Part shown: piece after piece, positions 6,857 through 13,465 of the stretch
How positions within the stretch are numbered: position 1 is the first letter of the stretch
How the letters are laid out: each line of letters starts with the position of its first letter
Assembly (NCBI GenBank): GCA_903920485.1
Contig: CAIXMG010000104.1
Coordinates: forward strand, 1 to 17,644
Source: an uncultured bacterium
Lineage (GTDB): Bacteria; Patescibacteriota; Minisyncoccia; Phycocordibacterales; UBA1006
Direction of reading: 5' to 3'
Length of the DNA stretch: 17,644 nucleotides
Made by a program: the position numbers and the translations under genes
Notes under the pieces: generated by a model
The model's database searches: none
Seen by the model: only the letters and a program-made list of their open reading frames with translations
Told to the model about the DNA's origin: nothing

Positions 6857-7367
6857 GATGGGAGACATAGGACAGGGTAAGGATCGCGACGAAGAGGACG
6901 AGGCACATGATCGGGATGGTGATCCATCCGAAGATGATGACGTCGATCTTCGCACAGGATACTCCTGATGTCGTGCAGATGCTGTCCGACGCGATGATTC
7001 CTGCCTGCAGGAGCACGTGGTAGATCGAGAAGCACATGCCGATCGTGGACAATGCAATCGAGGTGACCCACACCTTCAGGTCCTTGAAGTAGATGCCTGT
7101 CGCAAGCACGATGATCTGGGGGTACATGAAGATTCGTTGCCACCAGCAGAAGGTGCAGGGAGCGAAGTGGAACCCCTCGGAATAGATGAGGCTTCCGACT
7201 GTCGCTCCAAGCGCGAGCAGGAACCCGAAATGGAAGGCGTGCTTCTTGAGAAACTGGAAATATCCGTTTTTCGTCTCGCCGAGAAAGAGAAGGGTCCACA
7301 AGCTGAGGATCAGCAGGACGACTGCGACCGTTCCGATTCCGACAAGGGTGTTAAAGGTGGAAAGCAT
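6843..7367 (-). CDS. bdbC: BdbC/DsbB-type disulfide bond formation protein
   Basis: 174 residues from ATG 7367. The frame also opens at GTG 7391, but that would overlap the upstream gene and add a polar start, so the ATG 8 nt after the upstream stop is preferred. There are five hydrophobic segments. The family's two cysteine pairs are present: CTFC (71-74) followed by WWQR, and C131/C138 in SICTTSGVSCAKID. The FAPCTFCWWQRIFMYP stretch is the BdbC signature. The protein takes electrons from the extracytoplasmic thiol oxidase and passes them to quinone, keeping DsbA-type partners oxidised. It is the last gene of a three-gene disulfide operon with two thioredoxin-fold proteins, the expected partners. 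An extra N-terminal helix relative to the four-TM core is visible (residues ~8-28). Confidence 0.92.
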   Translation of the reverse strand: MLSTFNTLVGIGTVAVVLLILSLWTLLFLGETKNGYFQFLKKHAFHFGFLLALGATVGSLIYSEGFHFAPCTFCWWQRIFMYPQIIVLATGIYFKDLKVWVTSIALSTIGMCFSIYHVLLQAGIIASDSICTTSGVSCAKIDVIIFGWITIPIMCLVLFVAILTLSYVSHRKNA

Positions 7368-7375
7368 GGCCGTGA

Positions 7376-7939
7376 TTACTTGATAGGGCACTCCGAAAGC
7401 TGGCTGAGCAACTGCGGTGAGATCACGTCAGGAAGCTGTCCGCTGATGCGCGTGTGCGGTGGCAGGTTCCAATTTCCCCCTGATTGCGTAGGCTGGCTTG
7501 GACTGACATAGGGGATTCCTGAAATGAGCGTGATCCATGATCCGTCGGCGGTTCCTTGGCACGCCTCGTTCTGGTCGCTGGTATACGGGGTCTTGCAGGC
7601 GATGGTGGCATCTCCGGCTGATGCGGCAACGGTCAGGGGAGTAGGGAAGTCCCACGTAGGGTATCCGGTGATGTGGGCGTCGTTACAGGTCTGATCCTGC
7701 GCGCTGCCGTCAGGGGTGGAGCATTCGACGTAAGGAAGGAGTTCTGCCGACTTGCCGAAGAACTTCTTGGTTGCCTGGCAGTGCGGACACCAGTAGGCGC
7801 CGTAGAATACGACATGCTTTGCCTTGAGGCAGTTCGCGAATTCGTCGTACTGTCCCGGCGCTTCCTTGTACCAGACGAAGAGCGCGACAAGAACGGCGAT
7901 GATGGCGAAGAAGACGATGTAGCGGGTTCTTTTTTTCAT
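7376..7939 (-). CDS. Membrane-anchored thioredoxin-like protein with an insertion
   Basis: 187 residues: cytoplasmic KKR start, one TM anchor (residues ~8-23), then an outside thioredoxin-like domain. The active site is CPHC (51-54) in VVFYGAYWCPHCQATKKFFG and the cis-Pro is P94 in GYPTWDF. Sequence around DEFANCLKAKHVVFYG and LLPYVECS resembles the thioredoxin domain that accompanies or is fused to VKOR-type oxidases. That domain normally continues directly into a short strand after PTWDF. Here about 60 residues (100-160) are inserted, with two additional cysteines (C115 and C127), before the usual ending (TRISGQL...LSECPIK). C37, C73, C85 and C184 may form structural disulfides. The gene starts 18 nt after the DsbA-like gene's stop and ends 8 nt before bdbC's start. 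It probably acts as a redox carrier or isomerase coupled to BdbC. Confidence 0.85.
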   Translation of the reverse strand: MKKRTRYIVFFAIIAVLVALFVWYKEAPGQYDEFANCLKAKHVVFYGAYWCPHCQATKKFFGKSAELLPYVECSTPDGSAQDQTCNDAHITGYPTWDFPTPLTVAASAGDATIACKTPYTSDQNEACQGTADGSWITLISGIPYVSPSQPTQSGGNWNLPPHTRISGQLPDVISPQLLSQLSECPIK

Positions 7940-7957
7940 AAGGTGTTGATGGGTTGG

Positions 7958-8767
7958 TTACTGCGTAAGGGGGATTACTGCCTTGTCGAGGAACTTGAAG
8001 AAGGCAACGGATCCTCCCTGGTCGTTCGCGCACTCTGCGGCTTCGGCCTTGTATCCGGCCCACGGGTGGAGCTGAACGATAGGGGACTCTCGGTAGACAA
8101 ACGCGTATTCAGGATGCTGCTTCAGGATGCTGTCGATGACAGGCTTTTCACGTCGGCAGAACGGGCAGTCGATGTCGGAATATTCCACGATCGTGACGGC
8201 GGCGTTCTTGGGTCCCATGTAATGGTCATTGGTCGAGAGGACGATCTTCTGTGCGCTGGCAGGAAGGGAAGGCTGTCCGGTTGGTGCCTGTCCTGCGGTG
8301 ACCGCATTCATGAAGGTGGTCTGGTCAACGGCACCGATGATGGGGAACTGCTTTTCGGTTGCCACGCTTCCGTCCGGATTGTAGGTCCGCTTGAGGATGA
8401 AGAAGGTCGGGGTTCCCTGGACGCCCGATGTCTGGGCCAGGGCGACGTCCGATGCGATCAGATTCGTTTCTGTCCCGTTGTCGAGGCACTGTGCAAGTTT
8501 CTTGGCGTTCACCCCGGCGTCCTTGCCGTCGGCAAGCATGACCGCGCGAACCTGGTCCTGGGTCATCTGGCTGTCATCCGCATTGGTATTGACGGCTGTT
8601 GCCGAGGATGGGTTGCTGGCAATCCTGCCGAGGAGGATGCCTGCCCCAATCAGGAGGCCTGCGATGATGATCGAAAAGAAGGTCTGGTACTTCTCGAAAA
8701 AGCCCTTCTTTCCCTGTTCTGATGCGTGTCCGTGGTCGTTATGATGTTCGTGATTGTTTGATTCCAT
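7958..8767 (-). CDS. Membrane-anchored, apparently circularly permuted DsbA-like thiol oxidoreductase
   Basis: 269 residues. A cytoplasmic His-rich N-terminus (H6, H8, H9, H12, H14) precedes one TM helix (~29-48) and a linker. The outside domain is in reversed order. Residues ~68-156 match the C-terminal half of DsbA-family proteins: a helix ending in LAQCLDNGT, then GVQGTPTFFIL with cis-Pro P120, then FPIIGAVDQTTFMNAV. Residues ~181-269 match the N-terminal half: DHYMGPKNAAVTIVEYSDID, CPFC at 201-204, VYRESPIVQLHPWAGYKAEAA and ECANDQGGSVAFFKFLDKA. The protein stops exactly where a normal DsbA would continue into the segment now at its N-terminus. Both catalytic elements (CPFC and cis-Pro) are present once, so the fold can close. 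It would oxidise exported proteins and be recycled by the BdbC encoded in the same operon. First gene of the unit, from a leaderless promoter. Function is confident; the permutation is my reading of motif order. Confidence 0.88.
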   Translation of the reverse strand: MESNNHEHHNDHGHASEQGKKGFFEKYQTFFSIIIAGLLIGAGILLGRIASNPSSATAVNTNADDSQMTQDQVRAVMLADGKDAGVNAKKLAQCLDNGTETNLIASDVALAQTSGVQGTPTFFILKRTYNPDGSVATEKQFPIIGAVDQTTFMNAVTAGQAPTGQPSLPASAQKIVLSTNDHYMGPKNAAVTIVEYSDIDCPFCRREKPVIDSILKQHPEYAFVYRESPIVQLHPWAGYKAEAAECANDQGGSVAFFKFLDKAVIPLTQ

Positions 8768-8774
8768 AAGGGAT

Positions 8775-8783
8775 ATTGTATCA
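8775..8783 (-). promoter_or_regulatory. Extended -10 promoter of the disulfide operon
   Basis: On the minus strand TGA-TACAAT (8783-8775), 7 nt before the ATG at 8767. No good -35 is seen at the expected distance, which an extended -10 tolerates. The transcript should be leaderless. Confidence 0.7.
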
Positions 8784-8805
8784 AGGAGGAGGAGGCAAGC
8801 GTACC

Positions 8806-8834
8806 TTGACTTTTATAGATTATTATGCCATACT
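8806..8834 (+). promoter_or_regulatory. Promoter of the fibronectin-III-like surface protein
   Basis: TTGACT (8806-8811), 17-nt spacer ending in TGC, then CATACT (8829-8834): near-consensus -35 plus extended -10. Predicted start near 8841, leaving a leader of about 55 nt that is A/C-rich, with CAA repeats and no SD. This is one of the few clearly leadered units here. It is divergent from the disulfide operon promoter about 50 bp away. Confidence 0.75.
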
Positions 8835-8895
8835 GGTGCTAGGACTTTGTAATCAACTTGTAAACAGAATAATTAACCAAAAACAACCAAATAAG

Positions 8896-11565
8896 ATGAA
8901 AAAAGCAATGTTTTTTCTCGTTTCCGCCATTATCATGGCGATGAGTGCCTCGGCATCGAGCCTATTCCTTCTGAGTGTGGACACCGCTCTCAGTACTACC
9001 CATTCGCTGACCTTTCAGGTCGACCCTTCGGGATTCTCGGGACCATTCTTTGTGGAAATTCAGACGAGACAGTCTGGAACATCCACATGGGTTTCCGATG
9101 ATACCACCAGGAGAAACTCCAGTGTTCAGTTTTATGATTCGGCAACGAATTTGATGCCGAACACAACTTACTTCATCAGGTGCATTGTGCTCGACACCTT
9201 GTCGCAGACAAGTGACACCACGACGGCGATCGTCTATGGAACCACGCTTCCGCTTCCGCAAAACGCGACGGTCACCTTGATCGGCACGGTTTCGGCGCTG
9301 CCCACCTCAAAAGTGGTATGGAGCGCGTCTTCTATCGGCACGACAAGCTTGGTCTTTGGCATCAATGCCAATACTGGCGCAACACTTACTGATACGATCA
9401 TCCTTGTGAACACAACGGTCTCAAATGACACTGCTAATTTCCTTACGGATACGGCTGGCCATTTCATACCAGGCGGTTTCATGGTCATCGTTCCGCTCAC
9501 CAACGGCGTTTCAGGCAATCAGTCTGCATCATGGTCTTCATTTCAGGTACCGGCTTACACTCGTGCAGCGATCGTATCTTTGGATACGGCAAGTCTCGCA
9601 CAGACCTCGCTTACCATCACGACTTCGGTTACGGTGGGCAACGGGGGACCAGTGACCAGCAAGATGAGGGTCTATAACAGCAACGGATCAACTCTTGTCT
9701 ACGCTTTCGCCCCGACTGTCTTGTTGGGCGACAGTACTCTTCACTATCCTGTACCGTACCTCACGGCAGACAGTATTTATCTGTTTGTTGAGATTATCTC
9801 AAACAGTGCTGGAACCACGATGGACACGCTGCGTGCGAAAACGCTGCCTTACACCAAACCATCCATCACGCTGCTTGATACTTCAAGTGTCATGCAGACT
9901 GGTTGGCTTATCACGACTTCCGTTGCCGTAGGCAATGGGGGACCCGTGACGACTCAGATGAAGGTCTATCACATGAACGGCTCGCTGTTTCATGCGTTTG
10001 GATCGGTGTTCACGGTAACGGACAGCGCGTTCAGCTATGCCGTTATGGGGGCAGCCCCGGACAGCATGTACATGATTGTCGAGATGACATTCAACAGTAC
10101 GGGCACGGCAAGGGACACCTTCTATGTGAAGACTTCGTCTTACACGATGCCGGTCATTGTTTGGCTTACGACGCCCATCATCGGGATTGATTCCGTGCAA
10201 ATCAGTACGAAGGATAATCCCGGAAATGGTGGTGCAGCGATAAGCGACACCAAGCTCATAGACAGCACTACCGGACTGGTGGTCCATGACTGGACCCAGT
10301 CTGACACGGCTATCACAACCACGGCTGTCTCACAGCATGGGCTTATCCCGCATCACGCGTACAAGATCATCCATACCCTGACGGTGCCTAATGTAGGTGC
10401 CGACACGGCAGTATGGAGCTTTAACACGTTGCAGGTAGGCAATCCCGGTGTGTCATTCGTTGATACATTGGGTGCTACCATCAGTTCGTATTCATTTCAG
10501 GCCTTCATTCAAACGAACGGTCCGCTATGGAACGCTGCTAAGGTGTTTAAGGTTAGTGTGACTGATGCGCAAGGTACTCAGGTGTTCACCGTTTCGGTTG
10601 CCGACACGGCAACCCTCTCGTTTACGGTTACGGGCAGAACTCCTGCCACGACGTACACTCCGACCATTACGGTAACTGACAGTGCGGGGCTTACGGCCTC
10701 AGCTTCATTTACCGTTAGAACGGCGACACCTGATCCGGGATTCGTTCCATTACTGAGCTCAAACAATGAGTCAATCGATCCTACGACCGTTGTTCTTAAC
10801 AACGTGTCATGGCCTGCTCACGTAGGTCCCGGCATCATTCTCGTCGGTGCGCGCAATGACGGTACCACGTACGTCGATACGCTCATCGGAATGGTAAACA
10901 TAGTGGGTCCCGGTACAGGAAACATTACCATCACGGGTCAACCTGCTGGCACTAAAATCTGGTATCAGCTGATGGGGGAAAGTGACGATGACCTTATTGC
11001 TGGCAACGGCATCGAGGCATACGTGGTTACCATTGCGCCTGCGAATCCGGACGTGAAGAACATCGTGGCGACGTCGCTCACGGTGAACTCCATTTCTGGT
11101 GTTGCCACCTTTAATGGTGAAGGCACGTTGGCTCAAGGCGAGACACAGATCTTTCAGGCAGGCGTATTTCTGCAGACGTCGGGCATTGTCCAAGGAGGCA
11201 TTGCTCAATTCACACAGAACTTTGATTACCAAAACCTTGTTTCAGGTACCGCTTTCGAGGTGCGGGCAACGGCCTCGGAATCTCAAACAGGGAACAATCC
11301 TATTGAGATGTCACGGTTCTGGTCTACTTTGCCCAACGCAACTGGTATCATAGAAATTACGGCTGAAGAATATCTCGAGACCGTGCCGATGGATGCATAC
11401 GACATCACGGGACGCTACCTGGGTACGGGCCTCAGGAGAGACCTTCTCAGCAAGGCCAACGCCGGAGATTTTGGGAGAATAGCAACCGTATTCATTGGTC
11501 CCGAAGATCCATCGCTTTTCAGAAGATTTGGTAAGGCGACACAATATCATGTTAATCTTAAATAG
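8896..11565 (+). CDS. Secreted multi-domain fibronectin-III-like surface protein
   Basis: 889 residues from ATG 8896. The frame is open further upstream, but that part contains the promoter, while this ATG starts a clean signal peptide: MKKAMFFLVSAIIMAMSASA-SS. The mature protein is Ser/Thr/Asp-rich with hardly any cysteine or lysine. It consists of about eight beta-sandwich repeats of ~95-100 residues resembling fibronectin III or Ig-like domains (strand motifs such as TTYFIRCIVLDTLSQTSDTTT and KTLPY at domain ends). Three central units are recognisably homologous, with GNGG motifs at residues 248, 346 and 443. The last ~60 residues differ: MDAYDITGRYLGTGL... ending FGKATQYHVNLK, with a YDITGR motif (835-840) like that of type IX sorting domains. 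It has no LPXTG or TM anchor. Likely an adhesin or cell-surface stalk. The disulfide operon next door is unlikely to serve it since it is nearly Cys-free. Confidence 0.8.
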   Translation: MKKAMFFLVSAIIMAMSASASSLFLLSVDTALSTTHSLTFQVDPSGFSGPFFVEIQTRQSGTSTWVSDDTTRRNSSVQFYDSATNLMPNTTYFIRCIVLDTLSQTSDTTTAIVYGTTLPLPQNATVTLIGTVSALPTSKVVWSASSIGTTSLVFGINANTGATLTDTIILVNTTVSNDTANFLTDTAGHFIPGGFMVIVPLTNGVSGNQSASWSSFQVPAYTRAAIVSLDTASLAQTSLTITTSVTVGNGGPVTSKMRVYNSNGSTLVYAFAPTVLLGDSTLHYPVPYLTADSIYLFVEIISNSAGTTMDTLRAKTLPYTKPSITLLDTSSVMQTGWLITTSVAVGNGGPVTTQMKVYHMNGSLFHAFGSVFTVTDSAFSYAVMGAAPDSMYMIVEMTFNSTGTARDTFYVKTSSYTMPVIVWLTTPIIGIDSVQISTKDNPGNGGAAISDTKLIDSTTGLVVHDWTQSDTAITTTAVSQHGLIPHHAYKIIHTLTVPNVGADTAVWSFNTLQVGNPGVSFVDTLGATISSYSFQAFIQTNGPLWNAAKVFKVSVTDAQGTQVFTVSVADTATLSFTVTGRTPATTYTPTITVTDSAGLTASASFTVRTATPDPGFVPLLSSNNESIDPTTVVLNNVSWPAHVGPGIILVGARNDGTTYVDTLIGMVNIVGPGTGNITITGQPAGTKIWYQLMGESDDDLIAGNGIEAYVVTIAPANPDVKNIVATSLTVNSISGVATFNGEGTLAQGETQIFQAGVFLQTSGIVQGGIAQFTQNFDYQNLVSGTAFEVRATASESQTGNNPIEMSRFWSTLPNATGIIEITAEEYLETVPMDAYDITGRYLGTGLRRDLLSKANAGDFGRIATVFIGPEDPSLFRRFGKATQYHVNLK
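9556..10437 (+). repeat. Three tandem ~98-codon fibronectin-III-like repeats
   Basis: Units begin at 9556, 9850 and 10141 (residues Y221, Y319, Y416; periods 98 and 97). Units 1 and 2 are close at nucleotide level (GACTTC, GGCAA/TGGGGGACC and GGTCTAT blocks recur 294 nt apart). Unit 3 keeps GNGG and the strand pattern but is diverged. This indicates relatively recent duplication of unit 1 or 2 within the gene. Confidence 0.8.
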
Positions 11566-11588
11566 AATATTGGTTTAGTTTTGACACA

Positions 11589-11627
11589 GGGTCCTTTGCG
11601 CAAGCAGAGGGCCCCTTTTATTTTATT
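11589..11627 (+). terminator. Rho-independent terminator after the surface protein gene
   Basis: An 11-bp stem (GGGTCCTTTGC 11589-11599 with GCAGAGGGCCC 11604-11614, two G-U wobbles) closed by a GCAA tetraloop (11600-11603), followed by a T-rich tract (11616-11628). Confidence 0.9.
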
Positions 11628-11654
11628 TACTTGCGAATGCCACTCTTATATACT
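11626..11654 (+). promoter_or_regulatory. Leaderless promoter of the pilin-domain membrane protein
   Basis: TTTACT (11626-11631), 17-nt spacer, TATACT (11649-11654), then 7 nt to ATG 11662. The -35 box sits in the T-tail of the preceding terminator, so the two units are packed together. Confidence 0.75.
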
Positions 11655-11661
11655 GTGGCAT

Positions 11662-12954
11662 ATGACAACACCCGAACTCCTCGACTTTATCAAGCAGCAA
11701 TTGGCAGCAGGGAAGAGCCACGCTGAAATTTCCGGAATGCTCGAACCCCACGGATGGGCGACAGCCGACATCGCCGAAGGCTTCGACACGGTGGCGCCCG
11801 CACCAGCTCCTGCTCCCGTAGCACCGGTCATGCCTGAACCGGCACCGACTCCTGCTCCCACGCCCATGGTCGAAGCAACGCCAGCACCTGTGGTGCAGCC
11901 TATCATTGTGACTCCCGTGCAACCCGTGCAGGCTGTTCCTGCTCAGCCGATTGTTACACAACCACAACCGATTTATCAGCAACCTCAACCTGTTCAGTCT
12001 CAGCCAGTGATGCGACCCATGGGCAACCACTCGTTCAAGAACCCGAACTGGGTTCTTGCCCTGCTGTCGTTCATGGTTGCCTCGATCGTCGGTGCCGTCG
12101 GATTTTCTTACATCGCGGCAAGCAGGGCACCGCTTCCCGCGTCAGCAAACACGATTACGCTGATCTTCCTCGGCGTGTCGGCGGTCGCGATCCTCTTCGG
12201 TGCGGCAATCCTCAAATTGACGACGCGCATCTTCTCGATTCCCGAACGAAGTTACGCAAAGGCCGTCGTCTTCATCTCGATGAACATGGTGGTTGGCATG
12301 GCGATCGCCGCGGTTGCGACCGCGGGTGCCAGCTGGATTTCGATTCTGGGCCTCATCATATGGTTTGTCCTCTTCTGCTGGTACTATCAGGTCACATTTC
12401 TCAAGGCGCTTGGGGTATTCGTGCTTGACGGCGTGCTGAGCGCGATCATTGGCATCGTGCTTGCCATCATTGCTTCTGCCATTGGGTTGGGAATCTTTGC
12501 GACGGTCTTCCATCATTCAAGTACGCCTCTTGCGCGGAGCATGTCGTCAAACGGGAATGTTGTCCTAAACGCGGTCGACGAGGGTGCCAACAAGGCGGCT
12601 GCCGATGCTGCGTCAAAGTCGTTACTTTCCCAGATAGCAGCTTTTGCTGAATTGTACAGCACGAGCGCGCTTCACAACGGTACGTACGGTGCATCACTTG
12701 CCTCAAATTTCTGCAACGACCAACAAGAAGGGGTGATCTTCATTACTGCGCACATGAAATTGCCGGTGTTGAACATCTGTACGGTTGCGTCGAAATTCCC
12801 GGCAAAAACCTACACAGTCGTTGCGGCTTCTGCCGTGACCCCTGGTTCGTATTTCTGTGTGGACTCGACTATTGCTAGTCCCGTTACGATTTCAAGCCTG
12901 ACAGCAGGCGGTTACGTGGCTGGGAAGACGTGCGGAAGTACGGCATCGAATTAG
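11662..12954 (+). CDS. Four-TM membrane protein with UBA-like N-terminus and pilin-like C-terminal domain
   Basis: 430 residues from ATG 11662. An upstream TTG at 11581 is in frame but lies before the terminator. Residues 3-42 (LLDFIKQQLAAGKSHAEISG...GWATADIAEGF) form a small three-helix UBA-like domain. I associate it with CPR membrane proteins, where it precedes a disordered linker. Residues ~44-120 are Pro/Ala/Gln/Val-rich. TM helices lie at about 129-152, 162-185, 199-219 and 225-243, with a further hydrophobic segment at 252-283. Residues ~310-430 look like a type IV pilin head: a helix KAAADAASKSLLSQIAAFAELYSTSA, then NGTYG, C351, C373, TYTVVAASA, YFCVDST (C399) and C424. The pilin-type alpha-beta layout and the CVDS motif suggest pseudopilin ancestry fused to a polytopic anchor. 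Cysteine pairs outside the membrane are possible clients of the nearby disulfide system. Function unknown. Confidence 0.7.
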   Translation: MTTPELLDFIKQQLAAGKSHAEISGMLEPHGWATADIAEGFDTVAPAPAPAPVAPVMPEPAPTPAPTPMVEATPAPVVQPIIVTPVQPVQAVPAQPIVTQPQPIYQQPQPVQSQPVMRPMGNHSFKNPNWVLALLSFMVASIVGAVGFSYIAASRAPLPASANTITLIFLGVSAVAILFGAAILKLTTRIFSIPERSYAKAVVFISMNMVVGMAIAAVATAGASWISILGLIIWFVLFCWYYQVTFLKALGVFVLDGVLSAIIGIVLAIIASAIGLGIFATVFHHSSTPLARSMSSNGNVVLNAVDEGANKAAADAASKSLLSQIAAFAELYSTSALHNGTYGASLASNFCNDQQEGVIFITAHMKLPVLNICTVASKFPAKTYTVVAASAVTPGSYFCVDSTIASPVTISSLTAGGYVAGKTCGSTASN

Positions 12955-12965
12955 CAGGATTTTTC

Positions 12966-12993
12966 TTGTCAAAAGACCGTCGTGTGCTATATT
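12966..12993 (+). promoter_or_regulatory. Promoter of a short transcript between 12954 and 13058
   Basis: TTGTCA (12966-12971), 16-nt spacer ending TGC, TATATT (12988-12993): good -35 plus extended -10. It starts 12 nt after the preceding stop codon. The only thing downstream before a terminator is about 50-60 nt of non-coding sequence. Confidence 0.6.
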
Positions 12994-13025
12994 TGTCGAC
13001 AGGTTTGTTTAACTTAGTTCGTAAG

Positions 13026-13058
13026 CAGTCTCCGCCGAAAGGGGAGGCTGTTTTTATT
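13026..13058 (+). terminator. Terminator of the first short unit
   Basis: CAGTCTCCGCC-GAAA-GGGGAGGCTG (13026-13050, one bulge, GAAA loop) followed by TTTTTATTT. It could end both the membrane-protein gene and the short transcript from the promoter at 12966. Confidence 0.8.
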
Positions 13059-13084
13059 TGCTGCCGACACTTAATCTTTCAAGC

Positions 13085-13112
13085 TTGCGTGACTATAAAA
13101 AGGTGGTATTAT
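13085..13112 (+). promoter_or_regulatory. Promoter of a second short transcript
   Basis: TTGCGT (13085-13090), 16-nt spacer ending TGG, TATTAT (13107-13112), an extended -10. Predicted start near 13119. Confidence 0.5.
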
Positions 13113-13119
13113 CGTATCA

Positions 13120-13178
13120 GACCATTCTGTGGTCGAAACAGGGTGACGGCTCGCCTTGAATGAGGGGGCCGTCTTTTT
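13120..13178 (+). terminator. Hairpin plus terminator of the second short unit
   Basis: A small hairpin, GACCA-TTCTG-TGGTC (13120-13134), is followed by a terminator-type hairpin GACGGC (13145-13150) with GCCGTC (13168-13173) and TTTTT (13174-13178). With the promoter at 13085 this defines a structured transcript of about 60 nt, or an attenuator-like element. No ORF of sensible length is present. Confidence 0.65.
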
Positions 13179-13194
13179 CATTCCCCCAGAATCC

Positions 13195-13223
13195 TTGACA
13201 TTACAAGGGTTTTTTGCTATTTT
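13195..13223 (+). promoter_or_regulatory. Promoter of the ribosomal protein operon
   Basis: Perfect TTGACA (13195-13200), 17-nt spacer ending TGC, TATTTT (13218-13223). The strongest -35/spacer combination in the window; predicted start near 13230, giving a leader of about 298 nt before rpsN. Confidence 0.8.
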
Positions 13224-13310
13224 GGGCAGGCACCCTCGGGTGTGCCTTACTTGGTCCCTCGCATCCCTGAACTTTCATTTCATCCTTATTTCATAAGCGG
13301 TATGAACCGC

Positions 13311-13382
13311 TTTTCCCGACGGCGCTCGGATAACGAAGATTTAAAATCTTCGTTACTCCTCGCTTGTCGTGATAAGGGAAAG
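13311..13382. repeat. Long imperfect palindrome in the ribosomal leader
   Basis: Core of perfect 12+12 arms around one base: TAACGAAGATTT (13331-13342), A, AAATCTTCGTTA (13344-13355). Extended outward by GGA/TCC, GAC (13318-13320) with GTC (13366-13368) and TTTCCC (13312-13317) with GGGAAA (13376-13381). The size and symmetry resemble non-coding mobile palindromes (REP or MITE-like). Confidence 0.7.
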
Positions 13383-13465
13383 ATGCTTATTCAGGAGATA
13401 TGGCCGGACCAGACAAAGGAATATTATCAAGTTATTTTGGGTTCTCTTTCGGTCCAGAGTTGGGT

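Noticed and set aside
7673..8722. Open frame of 349 codons on the + strand opposite the disulfide operon
   Set aside because: It lies antisense to two genes with clear CXXC and cis-Pro motifs. Its Asp/Gly/Val/Arg-rich translation has no domain or start signal.
8776..8895. In-frame upstream extension of the surface protein
   Set aside because: This interval contains a near-consensus promoter, and the ATG at 8896 begins a clean signal peptide.
9556..10437. Direct repeats as a possible CRISPR or minisatellite
   Set aside because: The repeat period is about 294 nt, in frame, and encodes homologous beta-sandwich domains.
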